Positions 1 through 11,424 of a stretch of 64,000 bases of DNA are shown one piece after another. Below the pieces are notes generated by a model. The model searched no databases and was not told the DNA's origin. It saw nothing but the letters and a program-made list of their open reading frames with translations. How positions within the stretch are numbered: position 1 is the first letter of the stretch; every line of letters starts with the position of its first letter. Location of the stretch: contig CM055816.1 of NCBI GenBank assembly GCA_029582265.1, positions 34,421,049-34,485,048 of the forward strand. The letters are read 5' to 3'. Both the position numbers and the translations under genes were made by a program. This DNA comes from Zoroaster sp. YZ-2022 (lineage: Eukaryota > Echinodermata > Asteroidea > Forcipulatida > Zoroasteridae).

Positions 1-1235
1 CGGAGACTTTGTTGTTGGCCTAAATGTCTTGGTAAAAATATCCAGATTATGCAGTGTTGTATGCAGGTGAAACTATAATTAATTATAACTCGCAATATTT
101 ACCCTTATTTTGTCGGTTCAGCAAATTTGACATTAATGAAGCTATTTTACCCGCTACATGTACGTGTTGGAGACAACTTAAGCCTCGACCACTAGCTCAC
201 AAGTGCATGTGATTTGAGCTGGTGGAAAAGGTTTATTGAGTTGTCTCTGACATACAAAGCATAAATGAGACACTTCTCTTTTTAGCATATTTTTTGACAA
301 ACTCTGACGAACGTAAAAAAAAATGCTTGACAAGAACAGGCCAAGTGGCATGCATGTAGAATTACTATCGACCCAGTGTGCAGTAAATGGGACTGCCCTA
401 AGTAACAGTAGGCAGATTCACGCAAACCGCCGATGGTGGCGCTATTTTTCATATCCTTTTTTTCTGTCGAAGTTGTGACCCGCCGAACTTTCATGGTAAA
501 ATTCTAATATAAAGGGTAGTCTACGGATGTAGTCACTTCTAGTGTCGATAAATGGATGCTACACCTCGTGGTTATCTTAATTGATCAGTCCATGCCAACT
601 GTAACGTTGGCACAAAAACAGCGCAACTTGCGCAAAATAGACTTTGTTAGTACTACAAGAATACATTGCAGGCAAATTCGGTCACAACTTTTCAAATGAA
701 ACTGGATCTTAAAAATTACCAAATATTTAAATCAACAAAAATTCGTAACTTTGCATAGGGTTAACCTATCATTGACCATTGTTTTAACTTTTGACGTGTT
801 GGTCATAATTAAAGTGACGCTAGAATATGTACCATTATCGCCGGTATATGCCGTGTATAGTTACACAATGCAGAGTATTTGTGACCAACTCATCAACAGT
901 TAAAACAATTTGTGCCCCCTATAATGTAAATTTTTGTAAATTTTTGTTAACGAATTATGGAGATGACATTTCACCTTAGGGCATATCGTGGTTTTGGAGT
1001 TATAAGATTACGCTTTTAACGACAGAGGCTGGGCGCAATCATAATTTCATTTTGCCTGCGCCCGGCCGTGTGGAAACGTACCGTATTGAGTGCAGTATTC
1101 ACACGCACTGGACCAACCCGATCGTGGGTTTTAAATTTACATCTATCCAGTTTTTAAACTGACCCGATCCGGTTAAATCCGTGAGAAAACCTGCAGCTGA
1201 ATCCGCGGTTGAATCCGCGGCTAGCTTGATCTTGG
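1..1235. other. Unique AT-rich non-coding DNA
   Basis: I see no convincing exon, RNA gene or transposon end here. Open frames are short and lack splice context. Near the right end (about 1196-1222) the short word GAATCCGCGG occurs twice, just before the minisatellite. Confidence 0.5.
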
Positions 1236-1555
1236 TGGCAAATGAAATGGTGAATAGCCGAATGAAATGATGACTAGCCGAATGAAATGATGATTGGGCA
1301 AATGAAATGGTGAATAGCCAAATGAAATGAAGACTAGCCGAATGAAATGATGATTGGGCAAATGAAATGGTGAATGGCCGAATGAAATGACGACTAGCCG
1401 AATGAAATGACGAAAAGGCGAACGAAATGAAAACTAGCCGAATGAAATGATGATTGCATGGGCAAATGAAATGATGAGTAGCCGAATGAAATGGTGATAT
1501 AGCAGAATGAAATGGTGAATCGGCCGAATGAAATGGTGAATCGGCCGAATGAAGC
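1236..1555. repeat. 20-bp minisatellite, GAATGAAATGATGACTAGCC type
   Basis: About sixteen head-to-tail units of roughly 20 bp built on GCCGAATGAAATG followed by a variable 5-8 base tail (ATGACTA, GTGAATA, ATGATTGG). The array creates open frames on minus rich in FHSA/FISF repeats, which are by-products of the period and not genes. Unit divergence is moderate, so the array is not freshly expanded. Confidence 0.9.
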
Positions 1556-2200
1556 GACATGGGCACCGAAGGCAGTTGTAGCGTTCCATAGCATCGCGGT
1601 TTTGACTATAGCCACTGAGTCAGTGGACTAACAGCAAAGTAATTACGGATAACACAAAAAGGTGGTAAAGCCGTGATTAATCGATTTTGTTTGCTAGTTG
1701 GAACAGTTAAATGTATATTATGTAATACTATCTCATGCACAACACAAAGAAAATGATGAATTATATTTTCACCACATCTGCATCTAATAAATTGCATCAA
1801 AAATTTGTGCATTTTGATTTTTGTGATGTAGCATTGTTATAAATATTAATTTGATCAAAGTAACATGCAAAAAAAACACTTAAATGTAACATTTATAATG
1901 AAACAAGACGTTTTGTTAATGAAACAAGACTTATTTCAATTAGTCACCAGCATCAACATGGACTAGAATAAATTGGTCATTGTCGACCTCATATTAGTAG
2001 TGCACTGATTTAATTAGTCATAGAACGTCGCCTAATCTAAATTAGTCATTTTGACTAATTAAAGAGCCCCAGTGACTAACTTATGTTTACAGTGCACCTA
2101 GTAGACGAAGTGAGTGAAATTAGTGCAGAGACCTACGAGAGCAGATGGCGCGGTAAGCACACTGGGGGTGAAGGAAAATCCACATACGGCTAAGATAGAA
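1556..2200. other. Non-coding stretch between minisatellite and degenerate fragment
   Basis: AT-rich unique sequence. The word ATTAGTCA and its complement recur several times between 1935 and 2060, but no element boundary or gene can be supported. Confidence 0.4.
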
Positions 2201-2229
2201 GACAAATTAAGGCACAATCAATGGAAGGT

Positions 2230-2828
2230 GCCACCAATGTAACCGAGAAAAGAGTGACGAGGACAAGACGCCAATGAAGCGACCTAAAGAAGTGAAGGCG
2301 CCAGCAACTGTGTCCAGAGCACCTAAAGAGGTGAAGGCGCCAGCAACTGTGTCAAGAGCAGGGCGCAGATCAGCACAAGCTGCAATGTTCGAGGCAAGGG
2401 AAATCCCGAACAGGAATCTGCTGGGTCAAGTTTAGAAGCAATGGAAGCCGAGGACAACAAAACCCCTGAGGAAATGAATATATAGAGGTGGAATTAGCGA
2501 CAGTATTTGGCAACAGCGACAAGAAGAAGTGCCTGAAATAGCACTCTCAGCGACACCTACCATGTAGGAGCAAGACGAAAACCCGCCCAATGGACAGCCA
2601 CCTAAGTTGTCAGGAGGGAAGCCTCTCAGCATGATCAGGTTGTTTCGGGATCTCCATGAAAAAGAAGAAAGGCATAGAGAGGAAGCTGCAGGAGAAGAGA
2701 AAAAAGAGACCCTGCCAACCTTTTCTACACCTTTGCGTCTAGACAAGCTGCAACCAGGACAGGTAGTTAGGTGGAGGGAGACAAAGACGACTTACCTTCA
2801 CAAAACTGAGGAAATTGACAAAGGATAA
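2230..2828 (+). pseudogene. Degenerate coding-like fragment, possibly retroelement-derived
   Basis: GC content and codon-like structure rise here. One frame gives a Lys/Arg-rich stretch containing a direct duplication of PKEVKAPATVSRA (two 39-bp copies near 2282-2360). A second frame (2607-2828) gives a charged 73-residue peptide ending LQPGQVVRWRETKTTYLHK. Stops separate the two. Charged, internally duplicated and broken frames of this kind are usual for decayed gag or gag-pol remnants, but I recognise no domain and cannot name the family. A processed host pseudogene is also possible. Confidence 0.25.
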
Positions 2829-3059
2829 GACCAAGCACATCTTCGACGTCAATTTCACGGCTGGTGTTGTCAAGCATGTTTGGTAGCTGTGGCTAGACGA
2901 GTTTGAGCGTTCATGTGGATCACAGTGATCTTTATTTTTAAGTATTCAAGTGTTTCTTCAAGAACTTTAGTACCGTTTCACTATGGACGTTTTGTGCACC
3001 TGTAGGGGTCCTTTAAGGCAATCGAGTGTAATTTTCTATATCTTGATACAGCTCAGAGC
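2829..3059. other. Non-coding flank
   Basis: No supported feature. It runs from the degenerate fragment into the R1 repeat. Confidence 0.3.
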
Positions 3060-3165
3060 ACATGCACGCATGGGGACCCACACTTACAAGCTCTACTTAC
3101 TAGTGGGTACTTGTATGCGTGTGCATCATTTCTTTATACATGTAAGGGGGTCGTTGCCCCTGTCA
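3060..3165 (+). repeat. R1 dispersed repeat, copy 1 (LINE 3' end-like)
   Basis: Contains GGGGACCCACACTTACAAGC, then CTCTACTTACTAGTGGGTAC and TTGTATGC. Near-identical sequence recurs at 5060-5140 and, split by a transposon, at 5812-5845 plus 7180-7290. The last copy continues into an (AATG)n tail, typical of non-LTR retrotransposon 3' ends, so R1 is probably the 3' untranslated part of a LINE or a SINE derived from one. Confidence 0.7.
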
Positions 3166-5059
3166 GTTTCGTGCGCCCTCGCGCGTCGCCAAAGCGTTTG
3201 TTATTGTATGTGCGTTCATGTTTTTGCCTGTGTATTTGATATTGAAAGTTTTACATTTAATTATAATCTGCTTGTGTCCAAACATTTACTACACGTTCTA
3301 TATTCACTGGTTTCGCGGGCTTTGGGGATAGCGTAACCCTTAACCTCACTGCTTCCACAACTCTTAACAGGTAAACACACTCTTTCTTTTTCTCACTTTT
3401 AAATCTCAGATTTTGGTATATTTCACACATTTATTTTTCCACAAAGATAGTCAAAGCAACCGCAATTGTCTTGTGATGATTCTAGGTGTCATTTTAATAA
3501 GTTATGTTCAAGTAAAAAGAGAGATTGTGGATATTTCACATAGTTCCTTTAAACCATTTTAGTTCCTTTAAGCTCATTTGCATATAAACTGTGGCCTTTT
3601 GACGCAGTGAGGTCATGCTCATGCGACTATGTTAGTCCCTGTTTGGTTTAAGGAAACATCTTTGCATTGTGTATTTAAATTATTTTTACCCATTAAGGCT
3701 ACTGATTAATTCAGCAAGTAAAATTAGGCAAGTGCTTTGGCCGCGGCTGACAAGTTCCAGACTCTCTCTCTCTTTTCACCTGGGTCGGTAGACCATGTAA
3801 TGAAGAAACTTTCCGTGAGTAAAAACTTTGTTTTGTTGCCGACTAAACCATCATTTTTACACCAAATTCTGACTATGTTGATCAGACGATGTTTGTAGAT
3901 CACTATTGTCGGTGATTTTAGTGTCATGCAGTACGAGAAAGTGTGATTTTATTTCCATTTCTGTTAAGCCATGCTCGTTGTGAAAGACAACGTGTGTGCT
4001 ATGCTCGTGTCTACAACCGTGCGTGATCGTACGCGACGGCTGTTCACTGAAATATTTTCGTGGTTCTCATTTTGACAGTTTGTGAGTGAGTGGTCATTTG
4101 TCAGCCTGGCTTAGCAGCGCTTGGGGATTTGATTGAATAGATTTATTACATTTATTAGATTTATTTGATTAGATCTGAATTTAGATTGGATTGGATTAGA
4201 TTTGGATATTGTGATTTATAGATTTGTGCATTGCTGTTTAGTTCGCTTTGTGCTTACTCATAGGGCCTAAGTAAAGTGATGTCATAATCAATAACTTTTC
4301 AACTTAGTTTAAATCCTGATCGTTTATAATTTAAGAATAATACACAGTAAGCTGAATTTGTGAGCTTTATTTCACACAAATTTTATTATTTCAAATAAAT
4401 CATTTAAAAATTGTTACAAGCAAAGCAAATTGAAGTTTTCTGACTTTATTTTGTCCGACATTGTGAGAAGAGTCCATCTTTTAATAAATTTGGCTTACTA
4501 CCACTTCACAGGGTGACACCACCCTACCCCTCTTCGTGACATTAAAAATGTAGAGGTCTGTCGGGGATTAACGTGTTTGTATCCCGTAGTGATTCATGTT
4601 GTTCATGTGTCAATGTCATGGGCAGCCGCCATGGGGTCGTACCTTCGTACTGTGCATGTAGTGTTGTAGTGCACGTTGGATGGTTGCTCCATGAGGTAAA
4701 AAGGAATAAACTTTGTGTAATAATATTTTAATTGAAATATATGGGTGGGTGTTGTCTCTGGTTTGGTTGGATTGGACTTGTAGGCATGGGTTTGTGTATT
4801 TGTTGCGTTAATGTTGATGGTTATAGTGGCCAGCCCGTGTGTTAGTTAACTTATGCCTCCTTGCCCAGTGCTATGCTATTCCAGGGTCCTCATGCATTCA
4901 TTATTTGGTTCATTTCTGGTAATAAATGTTTGCTTGAGTCAAGATATTTAGGAGCTGCCTTCATTTTATTTTATTGACACTAGGAGACACCTTACACTTG
5001 CAATGTATAAGGAAATATTAACGTATGTTTTTGTATTGACCGCTTGCACAACTCAACAA
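3166..5059. other. Non-coding, AT-rich
   Basis: No gene or complete mobile element is supported. Around 4120-4220 there is a run of degenerate GATTAGATTTATT words. Near 4500-4570 a GC-richer patch (ACCACCCTACCCCTCTTCGT) could be the edge of an old LTR, but no partner repeat lies in the window. Confidence 0.4.
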
Positions 5060-5140
5060 TGCATGCATGGGGACCCACGCTTACAAGCTTTGCTTACTAG
5101 TGGGTACTTGTATGCTTGTGCATCCTTTCTTTATTCAGCT
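5060..5140 (+). repeat. R1 dispersed repeat, copy 2
   Basis: Matches copy 1 at 3071-3140 with few substitutions, through GTGGGTACTTGTATGC and GTGCATCCTTTCTTTATTCA. It ends exactly where the SINE head begins, so the SINE either inserted here or is fused to R1. Confidence 0.7.
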
Positions 5141-5495
5141 CAGAGTGCCATGATCGAGCGGTTTAGTGCATCGGATTTGTGTTCTGATGGCTGAGTCGTC
5201 AGAATGTGGGTTCGAATCCCAACCGCGACCCTGGTACTTGTGTCCTTGAGCAAGACACTTTACCATAAATGCTTCTCTCCATCCAGGAGTAAATGGGTAC
5301 CTGTGAGGGCAGAGTTGGTTGTTGTGTTTGATTAGCCCATATGCGCCGAAATGGCAGCAATTGAGCTGTGTACTCCTCAAGGAGCTGAGATGGTTTTTGG
5401 AATGATTTATGCGCCTGATGAGCGGGGGTAATAATGTACAGCGCTTTGATACCTTGTTTAAAAGCGCTTTAAAATGCCCGACATTATATACATTA
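5141..5495 (+). mobile_element. tRNA-derived SINE with conserved central block
   Basis: The head resembles a class II (Ser/Leu-type) tRNA. A pol III A box (TGATCGAGCGG, 5151-5161) is followed by a variable-arm-like hairpin and a perfect B box (GGTTCGAATCC, 5209-5219). Downstream is CCTTGAGCAAGACACTTTAC and, further on, TAAATGGGTACCTG. These words resemble the conserved central domain shared by many invertebrate and deuterostome SINEs (I believe Nin-DC). The tail ends in short ATTATATACATTATATA repeats, as expected for SINE 3' ends. A functional tRNA is unlikely because the head lacks a clean acceptor stem and continues into the SINE body. Confidence 0.8.
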
Positions 5496-5497
5496 TA

Positions 5498-5809
5498 TAC
5501 TGAACAGCAAAAGAAACGCAAGTCCGAGGACAGCAAAAGAAACGCAAGTCCGAGGTCTTGTCAAGAAGACAAACCATTTTCATTCTAATCACTCATTTAA
5601 TGAAAAATGCTTTCAATTTGTGACCTGAAAGTGACTGTTGAAATTGCAACAACTTCAACAGTCACTTTCAGCTCACAAATTGAAAGCATTTTTCATTAAA
5701 TGAGTGATTAGAATCAAAATGGTTTGTCTTCTGTTTGAAAACTTGACAAGACCTCGGACTTGCGTTTCTTTTGCTGTCCTCGGACTTGCGTTTCTTTTGC
5801 TGTTCAGTA
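5498..5809. mobile_element. Foldback MITE, mariner-like ends, TA duplication
   Basis: Almost the whole 312 bp is one palindrome. The ends read TACTGAACAGCAAAAGAAAC and its complement, flanked by TA on both sides (5496-5497, 5810-5811). A 26-bp word holding AGCAAAAGAAACGCAAGTCC is doubled near each end. The centre is ACTGTTGAAATTGCAACA. No coding capacity. The termini match those of the 48.03-kb MITE, so both belong to one Tc1/mariner-type family. Confidence 0.88.
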
Positions 5810-5811
5810 TA

Positions 5812-5845
5812 TGTATGGGGACCCACGCTTACAAGCTCTACTTAA
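5812..5845 (+). repeat. R1 repeat copy 3, left part
   Basis: GTATGGGGACCCACGCTTAC and AAGCTCTACTTAA match R1 and then stop at the TTAA that borders the Kolobok-like element. The remainder resumes at 7180. Confidence 0.75.
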
Positions 5846-7179
5846 AGGTCCTGTGAAGAGTGTATTTACCAAACTTTATTTTTTGGTGCTGTTATATTGA
5901 TTGGTATGAATTAAAAACAATTTTAAATGTTTTTTGTTTGTGTCGAGTGGATTATTAATTGTTTATCTAATAATCAAAAATTGCCCCCCCCCCCCCCCCG
6001 AATTTTCGAAGTTTTAACGAAACGTTCGTGACGTACACAAAGGCAGAGAATTTTACACTTGCAGAGCTAGGCGGTATGGTTTGGTGCCAGACTTTGATCG
6101 GATAACAGTCGAATAATTATACACGGTCGAGTTGTCCCCGTCACAGTACAATGCACGCTTAGCGTTGTCAGGCACACACAGACGCGTTTTTGGCCAGAAG
6201 CACGGGAGAATTACTCTACGAAACGCGAGCAGTAACACGCGAAAAACATGTCCGAAAGAGTGAGTTATCCGTGAAACGCAGCGCAAGCCCCCGTCATGCG
6301 GTCGGAACACACACCGAAGGCAATGTTAACATTACGGTGTTATTTTATGAAATAACAGAAACAGGTGAGTCAAAGTTCTGATCATTTAAAAACAAACTCA
6401 AAACAAGCGCAGGCATAATGACTGAAAGGTTTAATGTTTTTATGTTTGTCTTGCCAGGATATAAAATCAGACACGATGTTTTTATTAATGCGGAAAATCA
6501 CGGCATGTTTCATGCCGTGAACACTGAAACGGTGAGCATGGTGTGAACGAGTCGTTTTGCACGGAAGTGGACTGGGTTATGCATGGGAGTATTACTAAAT
6601 GGCCACTTACCCTGAGTCTTTCTCGCTTTAAAAAAACACCTCTCTTCTTCGTTGCAGCCTTCACAGCCTTCTTACTTAGCGGGAATATCGTTGGAATTGC
6701 ATCTGGTAGCAGCATGGCCTTATACCCCGGTATTTCTGGTTCACATAGCAAGCGCCCTTGTTTACAGGTTTCCTCAGGCTTCCGAGCTACAGTGCTTAAG
6801 TGTGCTTTTGAGGCATCCTTGGTTTCATTACCAGAAATGTATAATAATAATAATAATACTACTAATAATAATAATTAGCCATACCGAACTGGCTGTGAAG
6901 GCCAGTTCAAAGCATGTCTGCTCGAAGTGTGCACGACGCTGTATACAACGCATACTTGGGTAAGTGCTGTGGATCGCGGATCGGGAATTGCCTCAGTGTA
7001 CGTCACGAATGTTATGTTAATGAGGGGTTATGGGCGTGTCAAAAAGCACCCCCTAAAGTTAAACATTAATATTTGTATGGTATAAACGTGAGGGGAAAAA
7101 ATTACAAATGTCAAATATTATGTTCCAGTAGGCATACTTTATTGTATACAATGAAAAAAACACCTATTTCATAGGACCT
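5846..7179 (-). mobile_element. Kolobok-type DNA transposon, decayed, TTAA duplication
   Basis: The ends read AGGTCCTGTGAAGAG on the left and, reverse-complemented, AGGTCCTATGAAATA on the right. TTAA lies directly outside both (5842-5845 and 7180-7183). The flanks join into one R1 repeat, so the 1,334-bp insertion is defined on both sides. Inside are a C17 run (5983-5999) and a THAP-domain remnant on minus. TTAA duplications with a THAP-bearing protein point to Kolobok rather than P elements, which make 8-bp duplications, or piggyBac, which lacks THAP. No transposase core is visible, so this copy is non-autonomous. Confidence 0.8.
6560..6950 (-). pseudogene. THAP zinc-finger remnant
   Basis: Read on minus, about 6940-6890 gives RRAHFEQTCFE, resembling the C-x-x-H-F...CFE segment of THAP domains with the first Cys replaced. 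About 6740-6650 gives LLPDAIPTIFP, a close match to the AVPTIF signature that closes THAP domains, followed by a basic stretch (SKKAVKAATKKR). THAP domains bind DNA and supply end recognition in Kolobok and P transposases. The two pieces are separated by an (ATT)n-containing interruption and stops. The N-terminal Cys pair is not visible, so this is a broken fragment. Confidence 0.6.
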
Positions 7180-7290
7180 TTAATAGTGGACCCCCTCTTC
7201 ATTATTACTTATTTGTATTTTGTTAACTATTATTGTATTTGTTTCAAAACTGGAGAAAATAAAATGAATGAATGAATGAATGAACAATGA
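7180..7290 (+). repeat. R1 repeat copy 3, right part, with (AATG)n tail
   Basis: TTAATAGTGGACC resumes the R1 sequence interrupted at 5845. It continues through an AT-rich stretch to AAAATAAAATG and four to five AATG units, a LINE-like tail. Confidence 0.65.
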
Positions 7291-8325
7291 CATTGCATAT
7301 ACACACTATTTGTTGCCCATGTGTTAAGTGTTGGGGAACAGCCTGTCACCTTCTTGAAATATTGTTTGACTTGGTATTTATTACTTGAATCGATATTTTC
7401 ATCCCTTATTCTGTGTCCTAATTCGATAGTGGCAACTGTTTAAGGGAAATGATCATAATTGTCCATGGATTTTAAACGATTATTCAAAAGACTGTAGAAA
7501 AATGGTGCACTGAACATTTTTCGTGAAACACCTTTTATTTTTATTAAGCTCCATTTACAAGCGAAATAGTTTATTAATGGGACACTATCATCGTGATCAG
7601 AGCAAACTTTCAACAGGGCATGGAATCAATGTCCTAGTTTAAAATGAACACAGTGACTCAAAATTAGTGGCTCATTTATTCAGCAGGTAATATGACCTTA
7701 ACATGTCAATGAGTTAATAAAAAATAGCACTCCGATTCCATGCCCTGTTGATCTTGACGATATTGCCCCTTTAACATAACCCACAAACATGAGGGTTGTA
7801 AGATTACATTATTGGTGTCACGTTATTTTTTAACACACTGATGACTGATACAGTTTGTTATATCCACAGTTTTTACAGCCAGTGTATAGAATAATAAGCA
7901 TAGCCTACTTTGAAATTCAAATACAAATTAACACTTCTAATTTACGAAACGTAAGAAAGCCACCAATAGTATACACAAATTACACTTGTGCTAACTTTAA
8001 GCATTTAGTAGTTGGAGCTATGTTATATTGGAGCTATGTTATATTGTAAATTATGTTGTATCGGGGAAAAGGACACGATATATGCAGAAATATAAATTTA
8101 ATTTCTGAAAGCTCAATCGGCTTTCAATTTTAAAATGCATTTAATATTAAGATTTCTTGTGTAATTTGGATGTTCTTCAATATTAGTGCACGTATGCTTT
8201 ACCATCCCTTACTGGCTAATTTGTTCCAGGAAAGGTACAACATTGATAAAACTACCAAATTACTGTCAGAATGATTTTACTGCTGTTTCCATAGCTGACA
8301 TTTCATTTACGTGTATTTTAACTGT
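7291..8325. other. Non-coding, AT-rich
   Basis: No exon or element supported. The word TTGGAGCTATGTTATA is tandemly doubled at about 8015-8046. Confidence 0.4.
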
Positions 8326-8329
8326 AATC

Positions 8330-8482
8330 ATAAGTAAGACTAAATGTGAAATTCTCAGTTGAGTAGTAATTAGTTCTGAAAAGAACTGGAGGTACAACTC
8401 CAGTTCTTTTCAGAACTAATTACTACTCAATTGAGAATTTCACATGGTGTCACCGCAATTAGTCTTACTTATCCTCCTCACC
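8330..8482. repeat. R2 dispersed repeat, two copies head to head
   Basis: The right half (from 8399) reads CCAGTTCTTTTCAGAACTAA, TTACTACTCAATTGAG, AATTTCACATGGTGTCACCG and CAATTAGTCTTACTTA. The left half (8332-8395) is its reverse complement, making a long inverted repeat around GGAGGTACAACTCC. Related single copies lie at 12.3, 33.5, 47.0 and 62.5 kb. Longer copies carry ACTGATCGAAACGTCGAG upstream, a word typical of Penelope-like retroelement ends, whose terminal repeats often occur inverted. The family name is an inference. Confidence 0.7.
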
Positions 8483-9015
8483 GTGCAAAGCTACAAGTTT
8501 TACCTAACTGTAATTATGTCACAATTTAACTGTGAAGCTGCTTTATGCAATCATCAATACACCATGCATAATAATAGTTCATACGTTGTGTGAGCACATT
8601 ATAATGTATCACATAAAATATTCATATAAAACTATTGAAACAATTTTACATTTAATTCATACACACTCCTTAATTAATTAAATTAATTACAAACGTGGTT
8701 CATGATACTTGCTGTACATACATGTACATTAACGCGACAATCATTCAGTGTTTTGCCAACACATAATCACTGGTATATACGCTCTGCAAGAATTGCGCTT
8801 TTTCTACGCTTGCAAAAACTATGAACCCATCTATAAAATTAACAACGTAAATTAAAGTTCTGTAATAGGCCTATATTTAAATTTGCGTATCAATATTGTA
8901 TTAATACATTCAGCATGAAGATCACTTGTAGGCCTAACACACCATAATATACATGTACTACAGTGTGCTACATCCATTAGTATTATTAATCTATATCTAA
9001 TAACAATAAATAACA

Positions 9016-9016
<1 letters not shown>
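8483..9016. other. Non-coding, AT-rich
   Basis: Nothing beyond short A/T repeats (TTAATTAATTAAATTAATTA near 8673) is visible. Confidence 0.4.

Positions 9017-9090
<74 letters not shown>
9017..9090. repeat. (TA)n microsatellite
   Basis: About 36 uninterrupted TA units, flanked on both sides by AATAACAATAAA words. Confidence 0.95.
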
Positions 9091-9096
<6 letters not shown>

Positions 9097-10328
9097 CAAT
9101 AAATCGAATAACAATGCCTTGGCAAATTAGGAAAACCTTAACGCAATGTTATGTTTATACATATTTAGACAAATGTCCACACTAACAGTTTAAACGAAAT
9201 GAGAAGTCTATTTTTTTACGTTGAGTGAAAATTGATGAGACAGTTTAAACTTTTTTTAAATACTTGTTTATCATTGACACATGAGGGCGCTGCTTTGTGG
9301 ATGCACAACAGAAACATTACAACATTGAATATGCAAAGAATCAAAACCCCAAAACTTGCCCAAGAAAATTGTTCTTACCTGAAACAGTTTACTGATTGGT
9401 AATCAGACATTCAGTAAAATTAGACAAACAAAAAATAATCATAACAGAACTGATTTGTAACAGAATTGATTTGGGTAAAATAAGTCAAGCTGTATGTACA
9501 CGACGTGACATCTGATCCCGCTGTGATACTGATTTGCTCATGAACATGCAAATTTACATAATAGACCAAATAGTGTTAAAATATTAGAACAAGCACAGAT
9601 TGGCATTTAAAAGTTTGAAACGTGACATCAACATGCACAAGGATTATATAATTATAGACAATTTTAAAATATTCAAAATTCCAAAGGTAATGTAATATAC
9701 AAATTAATATGTCACCGTATAGTGTTGTACATGGGGCATAAGAACACAATTTTTCTGCCAAATATGTGACACGTGTGTTCCATCTTTCATTCCTGAACAT
9801 TTCTACGGTGAACATAAATAATAAGAAATTATTTTAAATCTTGGGTTGCTGCCACTTCCCGCCTCAAAAACTGACAAAAAGACTGACTCCACTTCTGAGC
9901 TACATGACAGAGATCGGTGACGGCCATGGCAACAATGAACACTCTGACGTCAGTGATTTTTTTTTCTATCAGGGCTCCCAAGGGATTGGTTAAGAAAAAG
10001 TCTGAACATTTGAACGTGATTAGTAGAAGTGTTGAGAATATACATTAAAAATACTATAGGGGCACATCGACCACCCCCGGCCTGATAGTGTTAACTGATC
10101 TTTAAAATATCTCAAGAGTCGCATCAGTTTGCTTAAAATCGTGGAAAATGTCGGGAAAACTGTTGTTTATGGCCCAATCTATGCAAAATATGAACAAATC
10201 GTCCGTGGCCGTAATTTAGGTAATACATTGTTAAGATTTTATATGTCTAAGGTCGGTACCACTCCGGTATGGATTTAAGAGAGTGTGGAGGGCACAAGAC
10301 AGACAAATCCTGTTCTGATATGGTTAAC
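9091..10328. other. Non-coding; putative 3' untranslated or intron sequence
   Basis: No protein feature is supported. A perfect CRE-like palindrome TGACGTCA is at about 9948-9955. If the proposed minus-strand terminal exon at 10.35 kb is real, the upper part of this interval would be its 3' untranslated region. Confidence 0.3.
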
Positions 10329-10369
10329 TCAGAGGAGGTCCTCTTCTTCAATTGTTCCTGCATTTGCAT
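10329..10369 (-). CDS. Possible terminal exon with acidic dileucine tail
   Basis: On minus, a pyrimidine-rich stretch ending TTTTATTTTTAG (AG at 10371-10370) precedes ATGCAAATGCAGGAACAATT. Read with two bases completing a codon, the frame gives ANAGTIEEEDLL and a stop. EEEDLL has the form of an acidic dileucine endocytosis signal of single-pass membrane proteins. The phase matches the exit phase of the transmembrane exon at 47.6 kb, which would give D-ANAGTIEEEDLL. From the 12.8-kb exon the phase would instead read RCKCRNN and stop. Both joins are speculative, and frame 0 is also open for about 40 residues. Confidence 0.28.
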
Positions 10370-10529
10370 CTAAAAATAAAATAAAATATACCGAAGAACT
10401 ATCGTTAATATTGTTTGTTACCTTAGTTGTATTTCTTTTGTAAAACATAAATGTTAACGCAATAAATAATGATTTAGTTTAAAGGTTAGGATTATACGAA
10501 AGCCCATTAGTGCCATCGCTATTGTATTT

Positions 10530-10685
10530 TTGAGAGCAGTTATTTTTATTTTCGAGAGCAGTTATTTTTATATTCGAGAGCAGTTATTTTTATTTTCGAG
10601 AGCAGTTATTTTTATTTTCAAGAGCAGCTATTTTTATTTTCGAGAGCAGCTATTTATATTTTCAAGCAGCTTTATTTTTGTCTTT
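10530..10685 (+). repeat. Left subterminal array of 22-bp motif
   Basis: Seven units of GAGAGCAGTTATTTTTATTT with small changes (CAGTT or CAGCT). They are the mirror image of the array at 11425-11625 and probably serve as multiple transposase-binding sites. Confidence 0.85.
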
Positions 10686-10725
10686 TTTGAAGCAGCTGTT
10701 CGATTTCTGGAAACCATCATCATCC

Positions 10726-11419
10726 ATGGCTGCGGCGGCTTCGGACGCACGGAGTCTGCATTTGATCAGGCGTTACTTTAGTTTAGGACTTAATTATGAC
10801 GAAATAATTGCTTCACTTGCTTCTAAACATAATATCTTGATCAGCAAGCGTAACCTAAACCGTAAATTGCGAGAACTTTGCCTTTGGCATCGTTGATGTT
10901 GCATGTTTTATAGAAGGGCAGTTGAGTACCTCAGGGCAACTTTGTGGTTACCAGTGGATGCTCCTGAGATGTCTTCAGAATGGAATTCTGGTAAGCCGAG
11001 AAACAGTGCGCCATCTTCTGAGATTACTAGACCCAGAGGGAGTCGAGCAAAGAAGGCGGCGGCGTCGGCGGCGGCTACAGAGAAGGACATACAACGGAAG
11101 AGGCCCAAACTTTGTGTGGCACCTGGACTCTTATGACAAACTAAAGCCTTACGGGGTTTGTATTAACGGATGTATCGACGGATATTCAAGACAGATCCTC
11201 TGGCTTGAAGCCTCTCTGAAAAATGGTGACCCTGGCGTTATTGCGGGGTATTTCATGGAAACTGTGAGAGACAAAGTAGGTTGTCCTAGACTACTTCAGG
11301 GCGACGCTGGAACGGAAAACAGTTCTGTTCGACAGATGCAACAGTTCTTGAGAAGAAACTCTCAAGATGCATTTGCAGGGGAGAGGAGCTTCCTCGAAGG
11401 AAGCAGTCAGAGCAACTAG
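10726..11419 (+). pseudogene. Truncated rve-family transposase
   Basis: The first frame (ATG at 10726, stop at 10894) gives SLHLIRRYFSLGLNYDEIIA with an HTH-like ISKRNLNRKLRELCLW segment. After a frame change near 10900 the second frame runs to 11419: GYQWMLLRCLQNGILVSRET, then RHLLRLLDPEGVEQRRRRRR, then FVWHLDSYDKLKPYGVCING and GCPRLLQGDAGTEN. The Asp of WHLDSYDKL and the Asp of QGDAGTEN correspond to the first two metal-binding residues of the integrase fold. The third (Glu) should follow the FLEGSSQSN region, where the frame runs into the right terminal array. This family occurs as 165-400 residue integrase-core proteins in fish and invertebrate genomes. A frame break and a missing catalytic Glu make it non-functional. 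Confidence 0.75.
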
Positions 11420-11424
11420 CGCAT

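Noticed and set aside
1099..1566. 155-residue FHSA-repeat protein on minus
   Set aside because: Its period follows the 20-bp minisatellite; no start context, splice sites or homologous domain.
2983..3336. 117-residue plus-strand frame
   Set aside because: It overlaps the R1 repeat and has a Cys/Val/Leu-rich composition typical of chance frames.
5151..5235. Functional tRNA gene
   Set aside because: A and B boxes are present, but the acceptor stem does not pair and the sequence continues into a SINE body and tail.
6838..6876. Asn-rich tail of a plus-strand frame near 6.85 kb
   Set aside because: Caused by AAT repeats interrupting the antisense THAP remnant.
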